Source of the DNA: Enterobacter sp.
GTDB lineage: Bacteria > Pseudomonadota > Gammaproteobacteria > Enterobacterales > Enterobacteriaceae
Direction of reading: 5' to 3'
NCBI GenBank assembly: GCA_022649305.1
Contig: JALCNW010000003.1
Span: 62,001 to 126,000 of the forward strand
Length of the DNA stretch: 64,000 bases
The notes under the pieces are model-generated. The model saw only the letters and a program-made list of their open reading frames with translations, made no database searches and was not told the origin of the DNA. A program made the translations under genes and the position numbers. Positions 21,068-33,547 of the stretch are shown in pieces (positions within the stretch are counted from its first letter, which is position 1; every line of letters begins with the position of its first letter).

Positions 21068-21490
21068 CTAACAAACCGGAATCGCCATTGCTCCATGTGC
21101 TAAACAATATCTTAGCCAGTCAGCTAAGAACTGGTTAATTTGATGCTTTTCGTCGCGTTGATGCAACTTTTTATTAGGATAATCATACCGTGCTTTGAAG
21201 CGGAAGATCTGCTGACTTGAACACACTTCAGCGACCATCGCATCATGATAAAGCCGAACCGTCATCGACGGTAGGCTCCAGTAACTGATTGTGGGGGCCG
21301 TTTGCTTTATTTCTACCAGGGTTGTGTAACGAGTTGATTCAACAATCGTTAACCGGTACTGCGCGTTACTCACCTGATAGCTTACCGTTTCGCCAGGCGC
21401 ATCTTCACGCGGCAACAGGCGGCGTAACTGCGCGAAGTTGGTTTCGCACAGACGCATCATTTCTGGGAAGTCAGGTGTATAGCGCTTCAT
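21068..21490 (-). CDS. yqiB: DUF1249 family protein YqiB
   Basis: [28 protein letters not shown]; synteny. Confidence 0.92.
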   Translation of the reverse strand: MKRYTPDFPEMMRLCETNFAQLRRLLPREDAPGETVSYQVSNAQYRLTIVESTRYTTLVEIKQTAPTISYWSLPSMTVRLYHDAMVAEVCSSQQIFRFKARYDYPNKKLHQRDEKHQINQFLADWLRYCLAHGAMAIPVC

Positions 21491-22119
21491 TTTATCCACT
21501 CGTTTCGTAAGTCTTGATAATGCAGCTGGAGCCATTGCAAAGCGATGACAGACGCAGCGTTGTCGATTTTCCCCTCATTTACCCATTGATAAGCCTGCTC
21601 CCGACTTACCACATGAACACGAATATCTTCGTTTTCATCTGCCAGACCGTGAATACCTTCCGCGGTCGTGGCGTCCACTTCGCCCACCAGGATAGACGAA
21701 CGCTCGCTGGTGCCGCCAGGACTTGCCAGATAGCTCAGAACAGGTTTTGTCCGGCCCACGATCAGCCCGGCCTCTTCCTGCGCCTCGCGACGGGCGACAT
21801 CTTCCGGCGTTTCGCCTTCTTCAATCATCCCTGCGACCATCTCCAGCAACCACGGGCTCTCGCTGGTATCCAGCGCCGCAATGCGAACCTGCTCAATCAG
21901 CACAACTTCGTCGCGCACTGGGTCAAAGGGTAGCAAGACTGCAGCGTGACCGCGCTCAAAAATTTCGCGTCGGACCTCACCGCTCATTTCACCGTTAAAC
22001 AGGCGATGCCTAAAACGGTAAAGTTCTAATGAAAAAAAACCGCTATATAACTTTTCTCGTGCAATAATTTCTACATCGTTTTTGGTGAAAGTCACTGGTA
22101 ACTTTTCTGGTTTTTGCAT
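21487..22119 (-). CDS. nudF: ADP-ribose diphosphatase
   Basis: Nudix box [23 protein letters not shown]; synteny. Confidence 0.95.
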   Translation of the reverse strand: MQKPEKLPVTFTKNDVEIIAREKLYSGFFSLELYRFRHRLFNGEMSGEVRREIFERGHAAVLLPFDPVRDEVVLIEQVRIAALDTSESPWLLEMVAGMIEEGETPEDVARREAQEEAGLIVGRTKPVLSYLASPGGTSERSSILVGEVDATTAEGIHGLADENEDIRVHVVSREQAYQWVNEGKIDNAASVIALQWLQLHYQDLRNEWIK

Positions 22120-22219
22120 GGCGTTATCCTGGTAACAATCATGATGAAATCATGAATTTCAAGGCTGTTTGGCTGCCGTTTCAAAGGCTGTATGATAGAT
22201 TGGTGCAAATTACCGCCAG

Positions 22220-22238
22220 ATGGCACGTAACGCCAACC
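22220..22238 (+). promoter_or_regulatory. Candidate mar/sox/rob box upstream of tolC
   Basis: ATGGCACGTAACGCCAACC matches AYNGCACNNWNNRYYAAAY with one mismatch. Confidence 0.65.
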
Positions 22239-22321
22239 TTTTGGCGTGCAAGATTCTGTTAGAATCGGCAATTATTTTTAATTAGATCAGCGCTAATACT
22301 GCTTCACAACAAGGAATGCAA

Positions 22322-23800
22322 ATGAAGAAATTGCTCCCCATCCTTATCGGCCTGAGCCTGACGGGCTTCAGCGCGATGAGCCAGGCAGAAAACCTGTTGC
22401 AGGTTTATCAGCAAGCACGTCTGGGCAACCCTGAGCTGCGTAAGTCAGCTGCCGACCGTGATGCTGCGTTCGAAAAAATCAACGAAGCACGTAGTCCACT
22501 GCTGCCGCAATTGGGCTTAGGTGCAGATTATACCTACAGCAATGGCTTCCGCGATGCAAACGGTGTGGACTCCAACGCCACCAGCGCATCCCTGCAATTA
22601 ACGCAAACCTTGTTTGATATGTCCAAATGGCGTGCGCTGAGTCTGCAGGAAAAAAGCGCCGGTATTCAGGACGTCACCTATCAGACCGACCAGCAAACGT
22701 TGATTCTGAACACCGCTACGGCCTATTTTAATGTGTTGAGCGCGATCGATTCGCTCTCCTACACCGAAGCGCAGAAACAAGCGATTTACCGTCAGTTAGA
22801 TCAAACCACCCAGCGCTTCAACGTGGGTCTGGTGGCGATCACCGACGTGCAGAATGCCCGCTCACAATACGACAGCGTGTTGGCGAACGAAGTCACTGCC
22901 CGTAACAACCTTGATAACGCACTCGAATCTCTGCGTCAGGTGACCGGTAATTACTACCCTGAACTGGCTTCACTGAACGTTGACAGCTTCAAAACGGATA
23001 AACCTCAGGCGGTGAATGCGCTGCTGAAAGAAGCTGAAAACCGTAACCTGGCGCTGTTACAGGCACGTCTGAGCCAGGATCTGGCTCGCGAGCAAATCCG
23101 CCAGGCGCAGGATGGTCACTTACCGACTATCGGTTTAACCGCTTCCACCGGCGTATCTGACACCAGCTACAGTGGTTCCAAAACCAATACCTCGCAGTAC
23201 GATGATAGCAACATGGGTCAGAATAAGGTCGGACTGTCCTTCTCCATGCCGCTGTATCAGGGTGGGATGGTGAACTCACAGGTTAAACAAGCACAGTACA
23301 ACTTTGTTGGCGCAAGCGAGCAGCTGGAAACAGCGCATCGTAACGTCGTTCAAACCGTACGTTCTTCCTTTAACAACGTGAATGCCTCTATCAGCGGCAT
23401 CAACGCTTACAAACAGGCCGTTGTGTCTGCGCAGAGCTCATTGGATGCAATGGAAGCGGGCTATTCAGTGGGTACCCGTACGATTGTTGACGTGTTGGAT
23501 GCAACGACCACGCTGTACAACGCGAAACAGCAGCTCTCCAGCGCGCGTTACCAGTACCTGATTAACCAGCTGAATATCAAGCAAGCTCTGGGTACGCTCA
23601 ACGAGCAGGATCTGCAGATGCTGAACAGCACGCTTGGCAAACCTATCTCTACGACGCCAGAAAACGTCGCGCCGGAAAACCCGCAGCAGGTTGCCGCCGT
23701 TGATAACTTCGACGGTAACAACAGCGCGCCTGCCGCACAGCCAGCGACCGCGCGTACCGCCGCGCCTGCCAGCTCCGGTAACAATCCGTTCCGTAATTAA
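22322..23800 (+). CDS. tolC: Outer membrane efflux channel TolC
   Basis: [53 protein letters not shown]. Confidence 0.98.
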   Translation: MKKLLPILIGLSLTGFSAMSQAENLLQVYQQARLGNPELRKSAADRDAAFEKINEARSPLLPQLGLGADYTYSNGFRDANGVDSNATSASLQLTQTLFDMSKWRALSLQEKSAGIQDVTYQTDQQTLILNTATAYFNVLSAIDSLSYTEAQKQAIYRQLDQTTQRFNVGLVAITDVQNARSQYDSVLANEVTARNNLDNALESLRQVTGNYYPELASLNVDSFKTDKPQAVNALLKEAENRNLALLQARLSQDLAREQIRQAQDGHLPTIGLTASTGVSDTSYSGSKTNTSQYDDSNMGQNKVGLSFSMPLYQGGMVNSQVKQAQYNFVGASEQLETAHRNVVQTVRSSFNNVNASISGINAYKQAVVSAQSSLDAMEAGYSVGTRTIVDVLDATTTLYNAKQQLSSARYQYLINQLNIKQALGTLNEQDLQMLNSTLGKPISTTPENVAPENPQQVAAVDNFDGNNSAPAAQPATARTAAPASSGNNPFRN

Positions 23801-23805
23801 GTCTT

Positions 23806-23872
23806 GCCCGATGGCACTTCGCTGACCGGGCCTACGATCGTGTAGGCCCGGTCAGCGCATCGCCACGCGGCG
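23806..23872. repeat. BIME/paired REP-like element
   Basis: GCTGACCGGGCCTAC-GATCGT-GTAGGCCCGGTCAGC inverted pair flanked by GGCACTTC / GCCACGCGGC tails. Confidence 0.75.
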
Positions 23873-24003
23873 CAAAGTCACATTCGAACGTAAGCCAACG
23901 TAAAGATCCCCCTGACTCCCCCTCTGCGCTTCATTTTCGACCACTCATCCTCTATCCTAAGCCTTATTTCCTACGTTCTACCACTGGGTCCTGGAAGACA
24001 AAA

Positions 24004-24669
24004 ATGAAACGGACAAAAACGATAAATCACGCTTCGTTCCGCAAAAGCTGGAACGCACGTCACCTCACCCCTGTCGCACTGGCGATCACCGCGGTATTTA
24101 TGCTGGCGGGCTGTGAGCAATCCGACGAAACGGTCTCGATGTACCAAAATGCCGATGACTGCTCGACGGCAACCGGCAAGAGCGCGGAATGTACTACGGC
24201 TTACAACAATGCGTTGAAAGAAGCTGAACGTACCGCGCCAAAATATGCATCTCGTGAAGACTGTATCGCTGAATTCGGTGAAGGCCAGTGCCAGCAGGCA
24301 CCAGCCCAGGCGGGCATGGCACCGGAAAACCAGGCGCAAACGCAATCCAGCGGCAGCTTCTGGATGCCGTTGATGGCAGGCTACATGATGGGCCGAATGA
24401 TGAGCGGCGGCGCGGGCTTCCAGCAGCAACCGCTGTTCAGCTCGAAAAACCCGTCAAGTCCAGCCTACGGCAAATACACCGATGCAGGTGGTAAAAACTA
24501 CGGTGCGGCACAGCCAGGCCGCAGCATGACGGTTCCGAAAACCGCGATGGCGCCAAAACCGGCGACCACCAGCACGGTCACCCGTGGCGGCTTTGGCGAA
24601 TCTGTTGCCAAACAATCCACCATGCAGCGTAGCGCGACGGGTTCTTCAACACGCTCAATGGGCGGCTGA
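24004..24669 (+). CDS. ygiB: YgiB lipoprotein-like protein (DUF1190)
   Basis: [53 protein letters not shown]. Confidence 0.93.
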   Translation: MKRTKTINHASFRKSWNARHLTPVALAITAVFMLAGCEQSDETVSMYQNADDCSTATGKSAECTTAYNNALKEAERTAPKYASREDCIAEFGEGQCQQAPAQAGMAPENQAQTQSSGSFWMPLMAGYMMGRMMSGGAGFQQQPLFSSKNPSSPAYGKYTDAGGKNYGAAQPGRSMTVPKTAMAPKPATTSTVTRGGFGESVAKQSTMQRSATGSSTRSMGG

Positions 24670-24671
24670 TA

Positions 24672-25832
24672 ATGGAACGAGTCAGTATTGTTGAGCGCCC
24701 GGACTGGCGCGAAAAAGCCACCGAATACGGTTTTAACTTCCACACCATGTACGGCGAACCGTACTGGTGTGAAGATGCCTACTACAAGCTCACGCTCGCT
24801 CAGGTGGATAAGCTTGAAGAGGTGACTGCCGAACTACATCAGATGTGCCTGAAGGTGGTGGAAAAGGTGGTCGCCAGCGACGAGCTGATGACCAAATTCC
24901 GCATCCCGAAGCATACCTGGGGTTTTGTGCGTCACGCATGGCAAACCCAACAGCCTTCATTATATTCACGCCTCGATCTGGCGTGGGATGGCGTGGGCGA
25001 TCCTAAGATGCTGGAAAATAATGCCGATACGCCAACCTCGCTGTATGAAGCGGCATTCTTCCAGTACATCTGGCTTGAAGATCAGGTCGCGGCGGGCAAC
25101 TTGCCTGAAGGCAGTGACCAGTTCAATAGCCTGCAAGAAAAGCTGATCGAACGTTTTGCCGAGCTGCGCGAACAGCATGGTTTTAATCTGCTGCATCTTG
25201 CCTGCTGCCGTGACACCGTCGAAGATCGTGGAACGGTTCAGTATTTACAGGACTGCGCCGCTGAAGCAGAAGTCGCGACTGAATTTTTGTATATCGAAGA
25301 TATCGGTTTAGGCGAACGCGGCCAGTTTACGGATACGCAAGACCAGGTCATCAGTAACCTGTTCAAGCTTTATCCGTGGGAATACATGCTGCGCGAAGTG
25401 TTTTCGACCAAGCTGGAAGATGCTGGCGTTCGCTGGCTGGAGCCTGCCTGGAAGAGCATTATCTCTAACAAAGCGCTACTGCCGATGCTGTGGGAAATGT
25501 TCCCGAACCATCCAAACCTGCTGGCGGCTTATTTCGCAGAAGACGATTATCCCCCCATGGATAAATACGTCGTGAAGCCGATTTTCTCCCGTGAAGGCGC
25601 TAACGTTTCAATCATTGAAAACGGTAAAACGCTGGAAGCAGCGGAAGGTCCTTACGGCGAAGAAGGCATGATCGTTCAGGAATTTTACCCGCTGCCGAAA
25701 TTTGGCGACAGCTATGTGCTGATCGGAAGTTGGCTCATTAACGATCAGCCTGCAGGGATCGGTATTCGCGAAGATCGCGCGCTGATCACGCAGGATCTGT
25801 CCCGCTTCTACCCGCATATTTTTGTTGAGTAA
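24672..25832 (+). CDS. ygiC: Glutathionylspermidine synthase-like ATP-grasp protein YgiC
   Basis: [41 protein letters not shown]; next to ygiB. Confidence 0.93.
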   Translation: MERVSIVERPDWREKATEYGFNFHTMYGEPYWCEDAYYKLTLAQVDKLEEVTAELHQMCLKVVEKVVASDELMTKFRIPKHTWGFVRHAWQTQQPSLYSRLDLAWDGVGDPKMLENNADTPTSLYEAAFFQYIWLEDQVAAGNLPEGSDQFNSLQEKLIERFAELREQHGFNLLHLACCRDTVEDRGTVQYLQDCAAEAEVATEFLYIEDIGLGERGQFTDTQDQVISNLFKLYPWEYMLREVFSTKLEDAGVRWLEPAWKSIISNKALLPMLWEMFPNHPNLLAAYFAEDDYPPMDKYVVKPIFSREGANVSIIENGKTLEAAEGPYGEEGMIVQEFYPLPKFGDSYVLIGSWLINDQPAGIGIREDRALITQDLSRFYPHIFVE

Positions 25833-25841
25833 TGCGTTGAT

Positions 25842-25863
25842 TCCTCTCCCATCGGGAGAGGAA
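25842..25863. repeat. Short copy of the CTCTCCC/GGGAGAG palindromic repeat
   Basis: TCCTCTCCCATCGGGAGAGGAA between convergent ygiC and ygiD. Confidence 0.6.
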
Positions 25864-25865
25864 TT

Positions 25866-26654
25866 CTAACCCACCTGCACCGATAACATACTCAAGCTGC
25901 CCATCTCAATGCCGTCTACCGGGATTGTCACCGGCTCATCACCATTCCATGCTCCCAGCACGTACAGCAGCGGCAGGAAGTGTTCCGGTGTCGGGTTAGA
26001 AAGTGAACCGCCCTCGTGATCCAGATAGTTCACCAGCGGGTGCTGCTCGGCAGGCCCCCGCCAGGTTAAATTATCCTTCACGAAATCGTTAAAAGACGTC
26101 GCCCAAGGATAAGCCGTGTTTTCGCCATGCCAGCGGGCCGTGCGCAGGTTATGCACCACGTTACCGCTCGCGACCAGCATGATGCCTTCATCGCGTAATT
26201 TTGCCAGCTTGCGGCCCATTTCAAGATGCCATGCCGCCGGTTTGGTGCTGTCGATACTCAGTTGTACCATCGGAATATCGGCATCCGGGTACATTTTTAT
26301 CAGCACGCCCCATGAGCCGTGGTCAAATCCCCAGGCTTCTTTATCCAGCGTGACCGGTACGGGTGAAAGAAGATCAACTAACTGTTGTGCCAGCGCCGGT
26401 GAGCCTGGTGCAGGGTAATGGGTGTCATACAGCGCCTGCGGAAAACCGCCAAAATCATGAATGGTTTTTGGGGCTTCCATTGCCGTCACGCCAGTGCCAC
26501 GCGTAAACCAGTGTGCAGACACCACCACGATCGCCTTCGGACGTGGTAACGTCTCGCCCAAATGACGCCAGGCACGCGTATAGACGTTATCTTCCAGAAC
26601 GTTCATCGGGCTACCGTGGCCCAAAAACAGTGCTGGCATACGAGAAGAAGTCAT
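25866..26654 (-). CDS. ygiD: 4,5-DOPA dioxygenase extradiol-like YgiD
   Basis: MPALFLGHGSPMNVLEDNVYTRAWRHLG; LigB superfamily. Confidence 0.92.
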   Translation of the reverse strand: MTSSRMPALFLGHGSPMNVLEDNVYTRAWRHLGETLPRPKAIVVVSAHWFTRGTGVTAMEAPKTIHDFGGFPQALYDTHYPAPGSPALAQQLVDLLSPVPVTLDKEAWGFDHGSWGVLIKMYPDADIPMVQLSIDSTKPAAWHLEMGRKLAKLRDEGIMLVASGNVVHNLRTARWHGENTAYPWATSFNDFVKDNLTWRGPAEQHPLVNYLDHEGGSLSNPTPEHFLPLLYVLGAWNGDEPVTIPVDGIEMGSLSMLSVQVG

Positions 26655-26785
26655 GATGATATCCTTACAGAAAGTGTCAATTTGATGGTTCTACATTACG
26701 CGCAATCTTTCTAAGATGAACCCAGATAACGATGAAGATCATCATCAGGAAATTTGAATATAGTGGTAAGCATAAGGAGCAGTAA

Positions 26786-27559
26786 ATGTCAGTCCCTTTG
26801 ATTCTGACCCTACTTGCAGGTGCCGCGACGTTTATCGGGGCATTTCTCGGCGTGCTGGGTAAGAAGCCGTCTAATCGCGTGTTGGCCTTTTCTCTTGGTT
26901 TTGCAGCAGGGATCATGCTGCTCATTTCGTTGATGGAAATGCTGCCCGCCGCACTGGGTACGAAAGGAATGCCGCCCGTCCTTGGCTACGGTATGTTTGT
27001 GTTCGGGTTACTGGGATACTTCGCCCTCGACCGCATGCTACCCCATGCGCATCCGCAAGATTTGATGCAAAGTCAGTCCACGCCGTTACCGCACAATATT
27101 AAGCGCACCGCTATTTTGTTGACGCTGGGCATCAGCTTGCATAACTTTCCGGAAGGGGTTGCTACCTATGTGACTGCCAGCAATAACCTGGAGATGGGTT
27201 TTGGCATCGCGCTGGCCGTGGCATTACACAATATTCCTGAAGGACTTGCCGTCGCCGGGCCGGTTTATGCCGCGACGGGCTCGAAACGCACCGCTGTTTT
27301 CTGGGCGGGAGTATCAGGATTGGCTGAAATCCTCGGTGGTGTACTGGCCTGGCTAATACTGGGAAGCTTAATCTCCCCTATCGTTATGGCGGCCATTATG
27401 GCGGCGGTAGCGGGCATTATGGTGGCATTGTCGGTTGATGAACTCATGCCTCTGGCAAAAGAGATCGACCCCAATAACAACCCTAGCTACGGTGTGCTGT
27501 GTGGAATGTCGGTCATGGGCTTTAGCCTGGTGTTGTTGCAAGCCGCGGGAATTGGCTGA
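26786..27559 (+). CDS. zupT: Zinc transporter ZupT (ZIP family)
   Basis: [16 protein letters not shown] and [14 protein letters not shown] motifs. Confidence 0.97.
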   Translation: MSVPLILTLLAGAATFIGAFLGVLGKKPSNRVLAFSLGFAAGIMLLISLMEMLPAALGTKGMPPVLGYGMFVFGLLGYFALDRMLPHAHPQDLMQSQSTPLPHNIKRTAILLTLGISLHNFPEGVATYVTASNNLEMGFGIALAVALHNIPEGLAVAGPVYAATGSKRTAVFWAGVSGLAEILGGVLAWLILGSLISPIVMAAIMAAVAGIMVALSVDELMPLAKEIDPNNNPSYGVLCGMSVMGFSLVLLQAAGIG

Positions 27560-27790
27560 TCGTCTTGTGGCATCTTTACCCCTGCGAAGGTGTCACATTC
27601 CCTCGGAATTTTACTTACCTCACTTATTATTAACACTGCAATTTTATTCAGTTTACTCTGGAGTAAAATAAAGCATTAGTTATTATCATGTTACCCATAA
27701 TAATTTTTCTATATAAAATTGAGGGAAAAGGGATTCAGTCCGGTCCTTTTGAAACCATTGTACTGTTTAAGATTAACTATCACTAAAAAC

Positions 27791-27819
27791 AAAAAAACCG
27801 GGAATTTCCCGGTTTTTTT
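27791..27819 (-). terminator. ribB terminator
   Basis: AAAAAAACCGGGAATTTCCCGGTTTTTTT. Confidence 0.85.
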
Positions 27820-27839
27820 ATCAATCAACTCGTCGCCTT

Positions 27840-28493
27840 TCAGCTGGCTTTACGCTCATGCGCCTGGCGATATTCCACCAGATCTTCAATCGTAACCACC
27901 GGCATATTATGCAGACGCGCAAAGGTAACGCACTCTGGCATACGTGCCATGGTGCCGTCATCGTTGGTCAGTTCGCACAGTACACCAGCAGGTTTGAAGC
28001 CTGCCAGAGTCACCAGATCGATAGTCGCTTCGGTGTGGCCGCCACGAGTTAACACGCCGCCAGACTGCGCACGCAGCGGGAAGACGTGGCCTGGACGATG
28101 CAGATCGGATGGTTTTGCACCATCAGCGATTGCCGCGCGTACCGTGGTCAAACGGTCTGCCGCCGATACGCCGGTAGTGACACCGTGCGCCGCTTCGATA
28201 GTGACAGTAAAGCCCGTGCCGAATGCGCTGGTGTTGTTTTCAACCATCATCGGCAAATCGAGTTGTTTACGACGTTCTTCGTTGATACACAGGCAAACGA
28301 TGCCGCTACCGTGACGAATGGTCAGTGCCATCTGTTCAACGGTCATGTTTTCGGCGGCGAAGATCATATCACCTTCGTTTTCACGATTTTCATCGTCGAG
28401 CACCATCACACCGCGGCCTTCGCGCAGAGCATCTAGTGCGTGTTCAACACGTTCAATTGAAGTGCCAAAAGAGGAAAGTAGCGTCTGATTCAT
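27840..28493 (-). CDS. ribB: 3,4-dihydroxy-2-butanone-4-phosphate synthase
   Basis: [32 protein letters not shown] riboswitch upstream. Confidence 0.98.
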   Translation of the reverse strand: MNQTLLSSFGTSIERVEHALDALREGRGVMVLDDENRENEGDMIFAAENMTVEQMALTIRHGSGIVCLCINEERRKQLDLPMMVENNTSAFGTGFTVTIEAAHGVTTGVSAADRLTTVRAAIADGAKPSDLHRPGHVFPLRAQSGGVLTRGGHTEATIDLVTLAGFKPAGVLCELTNDDGTMARMPECVTFARLHNMPVVTIEDLVEYRQAHERKAS

Positions 28494-28605
28494 GGTAAAA
28501 AAACCTCATTAACATTATGGTTACCAGAATCAGGGCAGTCTTAGGAGCGCCGTATAAGCGGCAAAAAAATAACGTGAGCGGGCCGTGCCCGACTGGATCG
28601 TTACT

Positions 28606-28744
28606 CTCTCCCATCCGGACTCTAACCGTCGGCTCCGGAGTTACACCGGATCTGCTGACCTTTGAGTTTTCACCCAAAGCGCTCGCGGGCTTTCAGCGCA
28701 AGGCTGATTTACCGCCGGTGGGGAATTTCGCCCCGCCCTGAGAA
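28606..28744 (-). promoter_or_regulatory. FMN riboswitch (RFN element) in ribB leader
   Basis: Reverse strand CAGGGCGGGGCGAAATTCCCCACCGGCGGTAAATCAGCC ... AGCCCGCGAGCGC ... GGTCAGCAGATCCGGTGTAACTCCGGAGCCGACGGTTAGAGTCCGGATGGGAGAGA. Confidence 0.97.
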
Positions 28745-28870
28745 TAAGCGAGATAACTATAACGCTATTGATTACCCTGGGCAATGCATAAGCTTCAAAC
28801 AAATCTTGTTTATGCCGTGACGTTACAGGCTACAATGGTCGTTAACACCTTTTCATCAAGGGAAACCACA

Positions 28871-29167
28871 ATGATTGACCCGAAAAAAATTGAACAAATT
28901 GCGCGTCAGGTCCATGAATCCATGCCGAAGGGGATTCGTGAGTTTGGTGATGATGTCGAGAAGAAAATCCGTCAGGTACTGCAGTCACAGTTGACGCGTC
29001 TTGATCTGGTGAGTCGCGAAGAGTTTGATGTACAGACGCAGGTGCTGCTGCGCACCCGCGAAAAGCTGGCTCTGTTGGAACAGCGTTTGACCGATCTGGA
29101 AAACCGTAATGCGACAGCTGAAGTCAAACCGGCTCCGGCTATTCCACCGGTTGACGGCCAGGAATAA
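28871..29167 (+). CDS. ubiK: Ubiquinone biosynthesis accessory factor UbiK (YqiC)
   Basis: [38 protein letters not shown]; start trimmed. Confidence 0.95.
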   Translation: MIDPKKIEQIARQVHESMPKGIREFGDDVEKKIRQVLQSQLTRLDLVSREEFDVQTQVLLRTREKLALLEQRLTDLENRNATAEVKPAPAIPPVDGQE

Positions 29168-29172
29168 ACATT

Positions 29173-29199
29173 AAAAAACGGGCCGTTGGCCCGTTTTTT
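29173..29199. terminator. Bidirectional terminator between ubiK and hldE
   Basis: AAAAAACGGGCCGTTGGCCCGTTTTTT. Confidence 0.85.
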
Positions 29200-29204
29200 A
29201 CTTA

Positions 29205-30632
29205 CTAACTGTCCTTCTGGATCTTCTTAATGATGTTGGTGGTTGAACACCCGTCCTCAAAGTTGAGCACCATCACTTCACCGCCGTTGGCCCATACCTC
29301 TTCACTGCCCGCGATCTGTTCCGGCTTGTAATCCCCGCCTTTCACCAGTAGATCGGGCAAAATGCCTGCAATCAGACGCTGCGGCGTGTCTTCTTCAAAC
29401 GAGACAACCCAGTCCACGGCTTCCAGCGCACCGAGCACGATCATACGTTGCTCAAGCGGGTTCACCGGACGCGTTTCGCCTTTCAGACGTTTGGTGGAAG
29501 CATCGCTGTTCACTGCGACAATCAGACGATCGCCCAGCTTACGTGCATTTGCCAGATAAGAGACGTGCCCAGCATGCAAAATATCAAACACGCCGTTGGT
29601 CATCACCACTTTCTCGCCACGCTTGCGCGCCGCCGCGACAGCGACTTTTAACTCATCTTCGCTCATCACGCCAAAACCGGTATCGGCACGGCCACGTACT
29701 GCGTTTTCCAGTTCAATCGGCGACACGGTAGACGTACCCAGTTTGCCAACCACCACACCTGCGGCGGCATTAGCAAAGTAGCACGCTTCTTCCAGCGAAT
29801 TACCCGCCGCCAGCGTTGCTGCAAGCACGCCAATCACCGTATCACCGGCACCGGTCACGTCATACACTTCCTGCGCCTGAGTGGGCATATGCAGAGGCGT
29901 TTTGCCGGGTTGCAGCAACGTCATACCCTGTTCGGAACGTGTGACCAACAGAGCAGAAAGTTCGAAATCGGCGATAATTTTCATGCCACGTTCAACGAGA
30001 TCTTCTTCGTTTTTACACTTGCCAGCCACCGCTTCGAATTCAGACAGATTCGGCGTCAGCAACGTTGCACCACGATAGCGTTCAAACTCGGTACCCTTCG
30101 GATCGATTAGGACCGGAACACCCGCTTGACGTGCCAGCTGAATCATCTGCTGTACGCTCGCCAGCGCGCCTTTAGCATAATCAGACAGCACCAGTGCGCC
30201 AATACTGCCCAGTGCCTGGCTGATACGATCGTGCAACGGCTGAGGATCCACGCCCTCAAAGCCCTCTTCAAAATCGAGGCGAATCAGCTGCTGGTTACGC
30301 GAAAGCACGCGGAGTTTGGTAATGGTCGGATGCGTCGGAACAGAAACAAAGTCACACTTCACGTTCACGTCAGCCAGCGTTTTGCTCAGCGCACGCGCCG
30401 CGTCATCAATGCCGGTCAGCCCGACCAGACGCGAATGCGCGCCCAGAGAGGCAATGTTCATCGCCACGTTCGCCGCGCCGCCTGGACGTTCTTCAATGGT
30501 ATCGACCTTCACCACAGGTACCGGTGCTTCCGGGGAGATACGGCTGGTTGGCCCATACCAGTAACGGTCCAGCATCACATCCCCAACAACCATAACTCCA
30601 GCACGTTCAAACTCTGGCAGTGTTACTTTCAT
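29205..30632 (-). CDS. hldE: Bifunctional heptose 7-phosphate kinase / heptose 1-phosphate adenylyltransferase
   Basis: PfkB-type kinase N-terminal domain and [14 protein letters not shown] nucleotidyltransferase domain. Confidence 0.97.
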   Translation of the reverse strand: MKVTLPEFERAGVMVVGDVMLDRYWYGPTSRISPEAPVPVVKVDTIEERPGGAANVAMNIASLGAHSRLVGLTGIDDAARALSKTLADVNVKCDFVSVPTHPTITKLRVLSRNQQLIRLDFEEGFEGVDPQPLHDRISQALGSIGALVLSDYAKGALASVQQMIQLARQAGVPVLIDPKGTEFERYRGATLLTPNLSEFEAVAGKCKNEEDLVERGMKIIADFELSALLVTRSEQGMTLLQPGKTPLHMPTQAQEVYDVTGAGDTVIGVLAATLAAGNSLEEACYFANAAAGVVVGKLGTSTVSPIELENAVRGRADTGFGVMSEDELKVAVAAARKRGEKVVMTNGVFDILHAGHVSYLANARKLGDRLIVAVNSDASTKRLKGETRPVNPLEQRMIVLGALEAVDWVVSFEEDTPQRLIAGILPDLLVKGGDYKPEQIAGSEEVWANGGEVMVLNFEDGCSTTNIIKKIQKDS

Positions 30633-30686
30633 TCCTGACTCCAGAAAGGTTCACAATTTGCGCGCGATAATATCACACTTGTGGTG

Positions 30687-33527
30687 TTACGCACGGTCCA
30701 CCAGCCACTTCTGCCAGCAGCTGCGCACAAGCTCACGCTCGTGGGTAAAGCACTCTAGCGCCACATGGCCCGGCTGTTCCTGTAATGCCAGATGATGCAG
30801 TTCATCCCGAAGCGTCGTATACGCGCGGGTTAACGCCTGCGCGTCCTGCTCATCCATAATGTCGTTTTGCGCCAACAGTTCCAGAATGCGCACGTTATCA
30901 GACCAACGCGTCAGCTTCGGTTTATCGTGCGCATGGCAGAGCACCAGATACTGGGTAATAAACTCAATATCCGTAATACCGCCTTCATCTGCCTTAATGT
31001 CGAAACGATCGCGATGTTTATTGCCGAGATGCGCGCGCATTTTCTCGCGCATCTCACGCACTTCGGTCTGTAACGTTTCGCGTTCGCGCACGGCGGTCAG
31101 CACATCACGACGAATCACGTCGAACTGCATTTTTAATTGCGGGTCGCCATACACCACGCGGGCGCGGACCAGCGCCTGATGCTCCCACGTCCAGGCTTCG
31201 TTTTGCTGATAATCGCTAAACGACTCCGTGGAAGTGACTAACATGCCTGCCGCACCGGACGGACGCAGACGTGCATCCACCTCATACAAAATGCCGGATG
31301 ACGTGCGGGTACTGAATAAATGCATAATGCGCTGCGCAAGACGCAGATAGAACTGACGCCCGTCAATCTCACGCTCGCCGTCGGTCATCACGTCAACCGG
31401 ACAATCGTGCAGGAAGATCAGATCCAGATCGGAGCTGTATCCAAGCTCCCAGCCGCCCAGTTTGCCGTAACCGACCACGGCAAAACCACGCCCTTCGCGA
31501 TCGGCCAGATGTTTTGGCTGGCCGTAACGCGTCACCATCTGCCCCCACGCCTGCTGAACAACCGCATCAATAATGGCTTCGGCAAGCCAGGTCAGATGAT
31601 CGCTCACTTTCATCACCGGCAAGGTTCCGGCGATATCAGCCGCTGCCACACGCAGCATTTGCGCCTGCTTGAACTGGCGCAGTGCTTCAAGCTGTTGTTC
31701 TTCGTCGTCTTCCGGTACGCGCAGCAAATACTGACGCAGCTCGTCGCGATAAGCATCCGTCGCCGTGGGTTGATACAGCGTGTTCGGATCCAGCAGCTCA
31801 TCTAACAGAAGCGGATAGCGTGCCAGCTTGCTCGCCACCATCGGTGACGCGGCACACAGTGAGATCAGATGTTTAAGCGCACCGGGGAATTCGCTCAGCA
31901 ACTCAAGATAGGTTGTCCGCGTAATAATGCCGGTGAGAAGCGGCGTTAAGCGCGATAACGGAATCGGCGCATCAGCACGCGAGCACACGTCGCTCAGCAA
32001 ATGTGGCATCAGATGGTCAAGCACCTGCCGTCCACGCGGGCCGATAGCGCGCTTGTTAAGCTCCAGACGGAAATCGGCAATCAGCGCCACCACCCGGTGA
32101 CGATCGTCATCGCTCAGATGAGCCAGAACCGGCGTGGTGTCATCTTCTTGCAAGGCATCCTGCCATAGCTCGCGCCAGTGTTCAGATAGCGGGTCATCCT
32201 GCGACTCACTTTCATCATCGCCAATCAGATCGTTAAAGATACGGCGCACGCCGGCCATATGCGCTTCTAGCTGCTCGGTCAGCGCCGCCCAGTCGTCCAC
32301 GCGCATGCCCCAGGCCAGACGCGCGCGATTCAGGTCATCGCCCGGCAGCGTTTGGGTTTGTTCGTCATTGATGCTTTGTAACAAGTTTTCCAGACGACGC
32401 AGATAAAGATAGGTCGTGCGCAGGGTTTGCGCGTCGCCTTCAGGCAACAGATGGAGCTGCTCAATGGCCGTCAGCGTTGGCAACAGGGAGCGAGATTGCA
32501 ATGACGGCTCGCGTCCACCGCGAATTAGCTGGAATACCTGGACGATAAATTCGATTTCGCGAATCCCGCCCGCCCCAAGTTTAATGTTGTCCTTCAACCC
32601 GCGCCGGCGCACCTCGCGCGCAATCATCCCTTTCATATTACGCAGCGACTGGATCACGCTGAAATCGATATAGCGGCGGAAGATGAACGGACGCAGCATG
32701 GCACGCAGCTCGTTCGCGTACCCATCGCCGTTGTCGCCCATAATGCGCGCTTTGACCATGGCATAGCGCTCCCAGTCGCGTCCCTGCTCCTGGTAATAAT
32801 CTTCCAGCGCGGCATAGCTCAGCACCAGCGGACCGCTGTCACCAAAGGGACGCAAGCGCATATCGACGCGATAGACAAAGCCATCCTGCGTGGGCTGATC
32901 CAGCACTTTAATCAGACGCTGGCCGAGCCGGGTAAAAAATTGAGCGTTGTCCAGTTCGCGACGGCCACCGCGCGTGGTGCCTTTTTCCGGCCAGGCGAAG
33001 ATCAGGTCAATATCAGACGAGAAATTCAGCTCGCCGCCGCCCAGCTTGCCCATGCCTAAGATCATCAGCGGCTGCGGCGTGCCTTCCTCACTGCATGGCG
33101 TTCCCCACTCTTTGCAGCAGGCGTCGTACAGCCAGTCTCGCGCCGCCACAATCAGCGTCTCCGCCAGGCAACTGAGCTGCTGTAACGTACTTTCTTCACT
33201 CACCAGTTCCAGCGACTGCGCCCAGGCAATTCGGACCATCACCCGGCGACGGAACTGGCGCAGCACGCGCATCAGCGTCGTTTCATCCGCGACGTCGACC
33301 AGCGCATCGTTTAGCCACCGGGCATAAAGCTGCCACTCGTCCGCCAGAGGCGGCGCGGCATCAAGCTCTGCCAGCCAGTCGGGATTGGCGCAAATGCTCT
33401 CCTGCACAAAATCACTAAAAGTGAGCACTTGCTGCGCCTGCTCGCTTAACGATGAAGCGGGTAACGATTCCGGCAGACGCTCACAAACCGTCTGCCATTG
33501 CTGCTGTAACTGTGAAGAAAGCGGCAT
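30687..33527 (-). CDS. glnE: Glutamine synthetase adenylyltransferase/deadenylase
   Basis: Two GKLGG(G/W)E...SSD(I/L)DLIF nucleotidyltransferase motifs; 946 aa. Confidence 0.97.
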   Translation of the reverse strand: MPLSSQLQQQWQTVCERLPESLPASSLSEQAQQVLTFSDFVQESICANPDWLAELDAAPPLADEWQLYARWLNDALVDVADETTLMRVLRQFRRRVMVRIAWAQSLELVSEESTLQQLSCLAETLIVAARDWLYDACCKEWGTPCSEEGTPQPLMILGMGKLGGGELNFSSDIDLIFAWPEKGTTRGGRRELDNAQFFTRLGQRLIKVLDQPTQDGFVYRVDMRLRPFGDSGPLVLSYAALEDYYQEQGRDWERYAMVKARIMGDNGDGYANELRAMLRPFIFRRYIDFSVIQSLRNMKGMIAREVRRRGLKDNIKLGAGGIREIEFIVQVFQLIRGGREPSLQSRSLLPTLTAIEQLHLLPEGDAQTLRTTYLYLRRLENLLQSINDEQTQTLPGDDLNRARLAWGMRVDDWAALTEQLEAHMAGVRRIFNDLIGDDESESQDDPLSEHWRELWQDALQEDDTTPVLAHLSDDDRHRVVALIADFRLELNKRAIGPRGRQVLDHLMPHLLSDVCSRADAPIPLSRLTPLLTGIITRTTYLELLSEFPGALKHLISLCAASPMVASKLARYPLLLDELLDPNTLYQPTATDAYRDELRQYLLRVPEDDEEQQLEALRQFKQAQMLRVAAADIAGTLPVMKVSDHLTWLAEAIIDAVVQQAWGQMVTRYGQPKHLADREGRGFAVVGYGKLGGWELGYSSDLDLIFLHDCPVDVMTDGEREIDGRQFYLRLAQRIMHLFSTRTSSGILYEVDARLRPSGAAGMLVTSTESFSDYQQNEAWTWEHQALVRARVVYGDPQLKMQFDVIRRDVLTAVRERETLQTEVREMREKMRAHLGNKHRDRFDIKADEGGITDIEFITQYLVLCHAHDKPKLTRWSDNVRILELLAQNDIMDEQDAQALTRAYTTLRDELHHLALQEQPGHVALECFTHERELVRSCWQKWLVDRA

Positions 33528-33547
33528 TATGGGGTTCCTTGCCTGAG

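Noticed and set aside
28784-28870. N-terminal extension of ubiK
   Set aside because: Conserved start is MIDPKKIEQ at 28871 with a GGGAAACC-type leader; extension is leader DNA.
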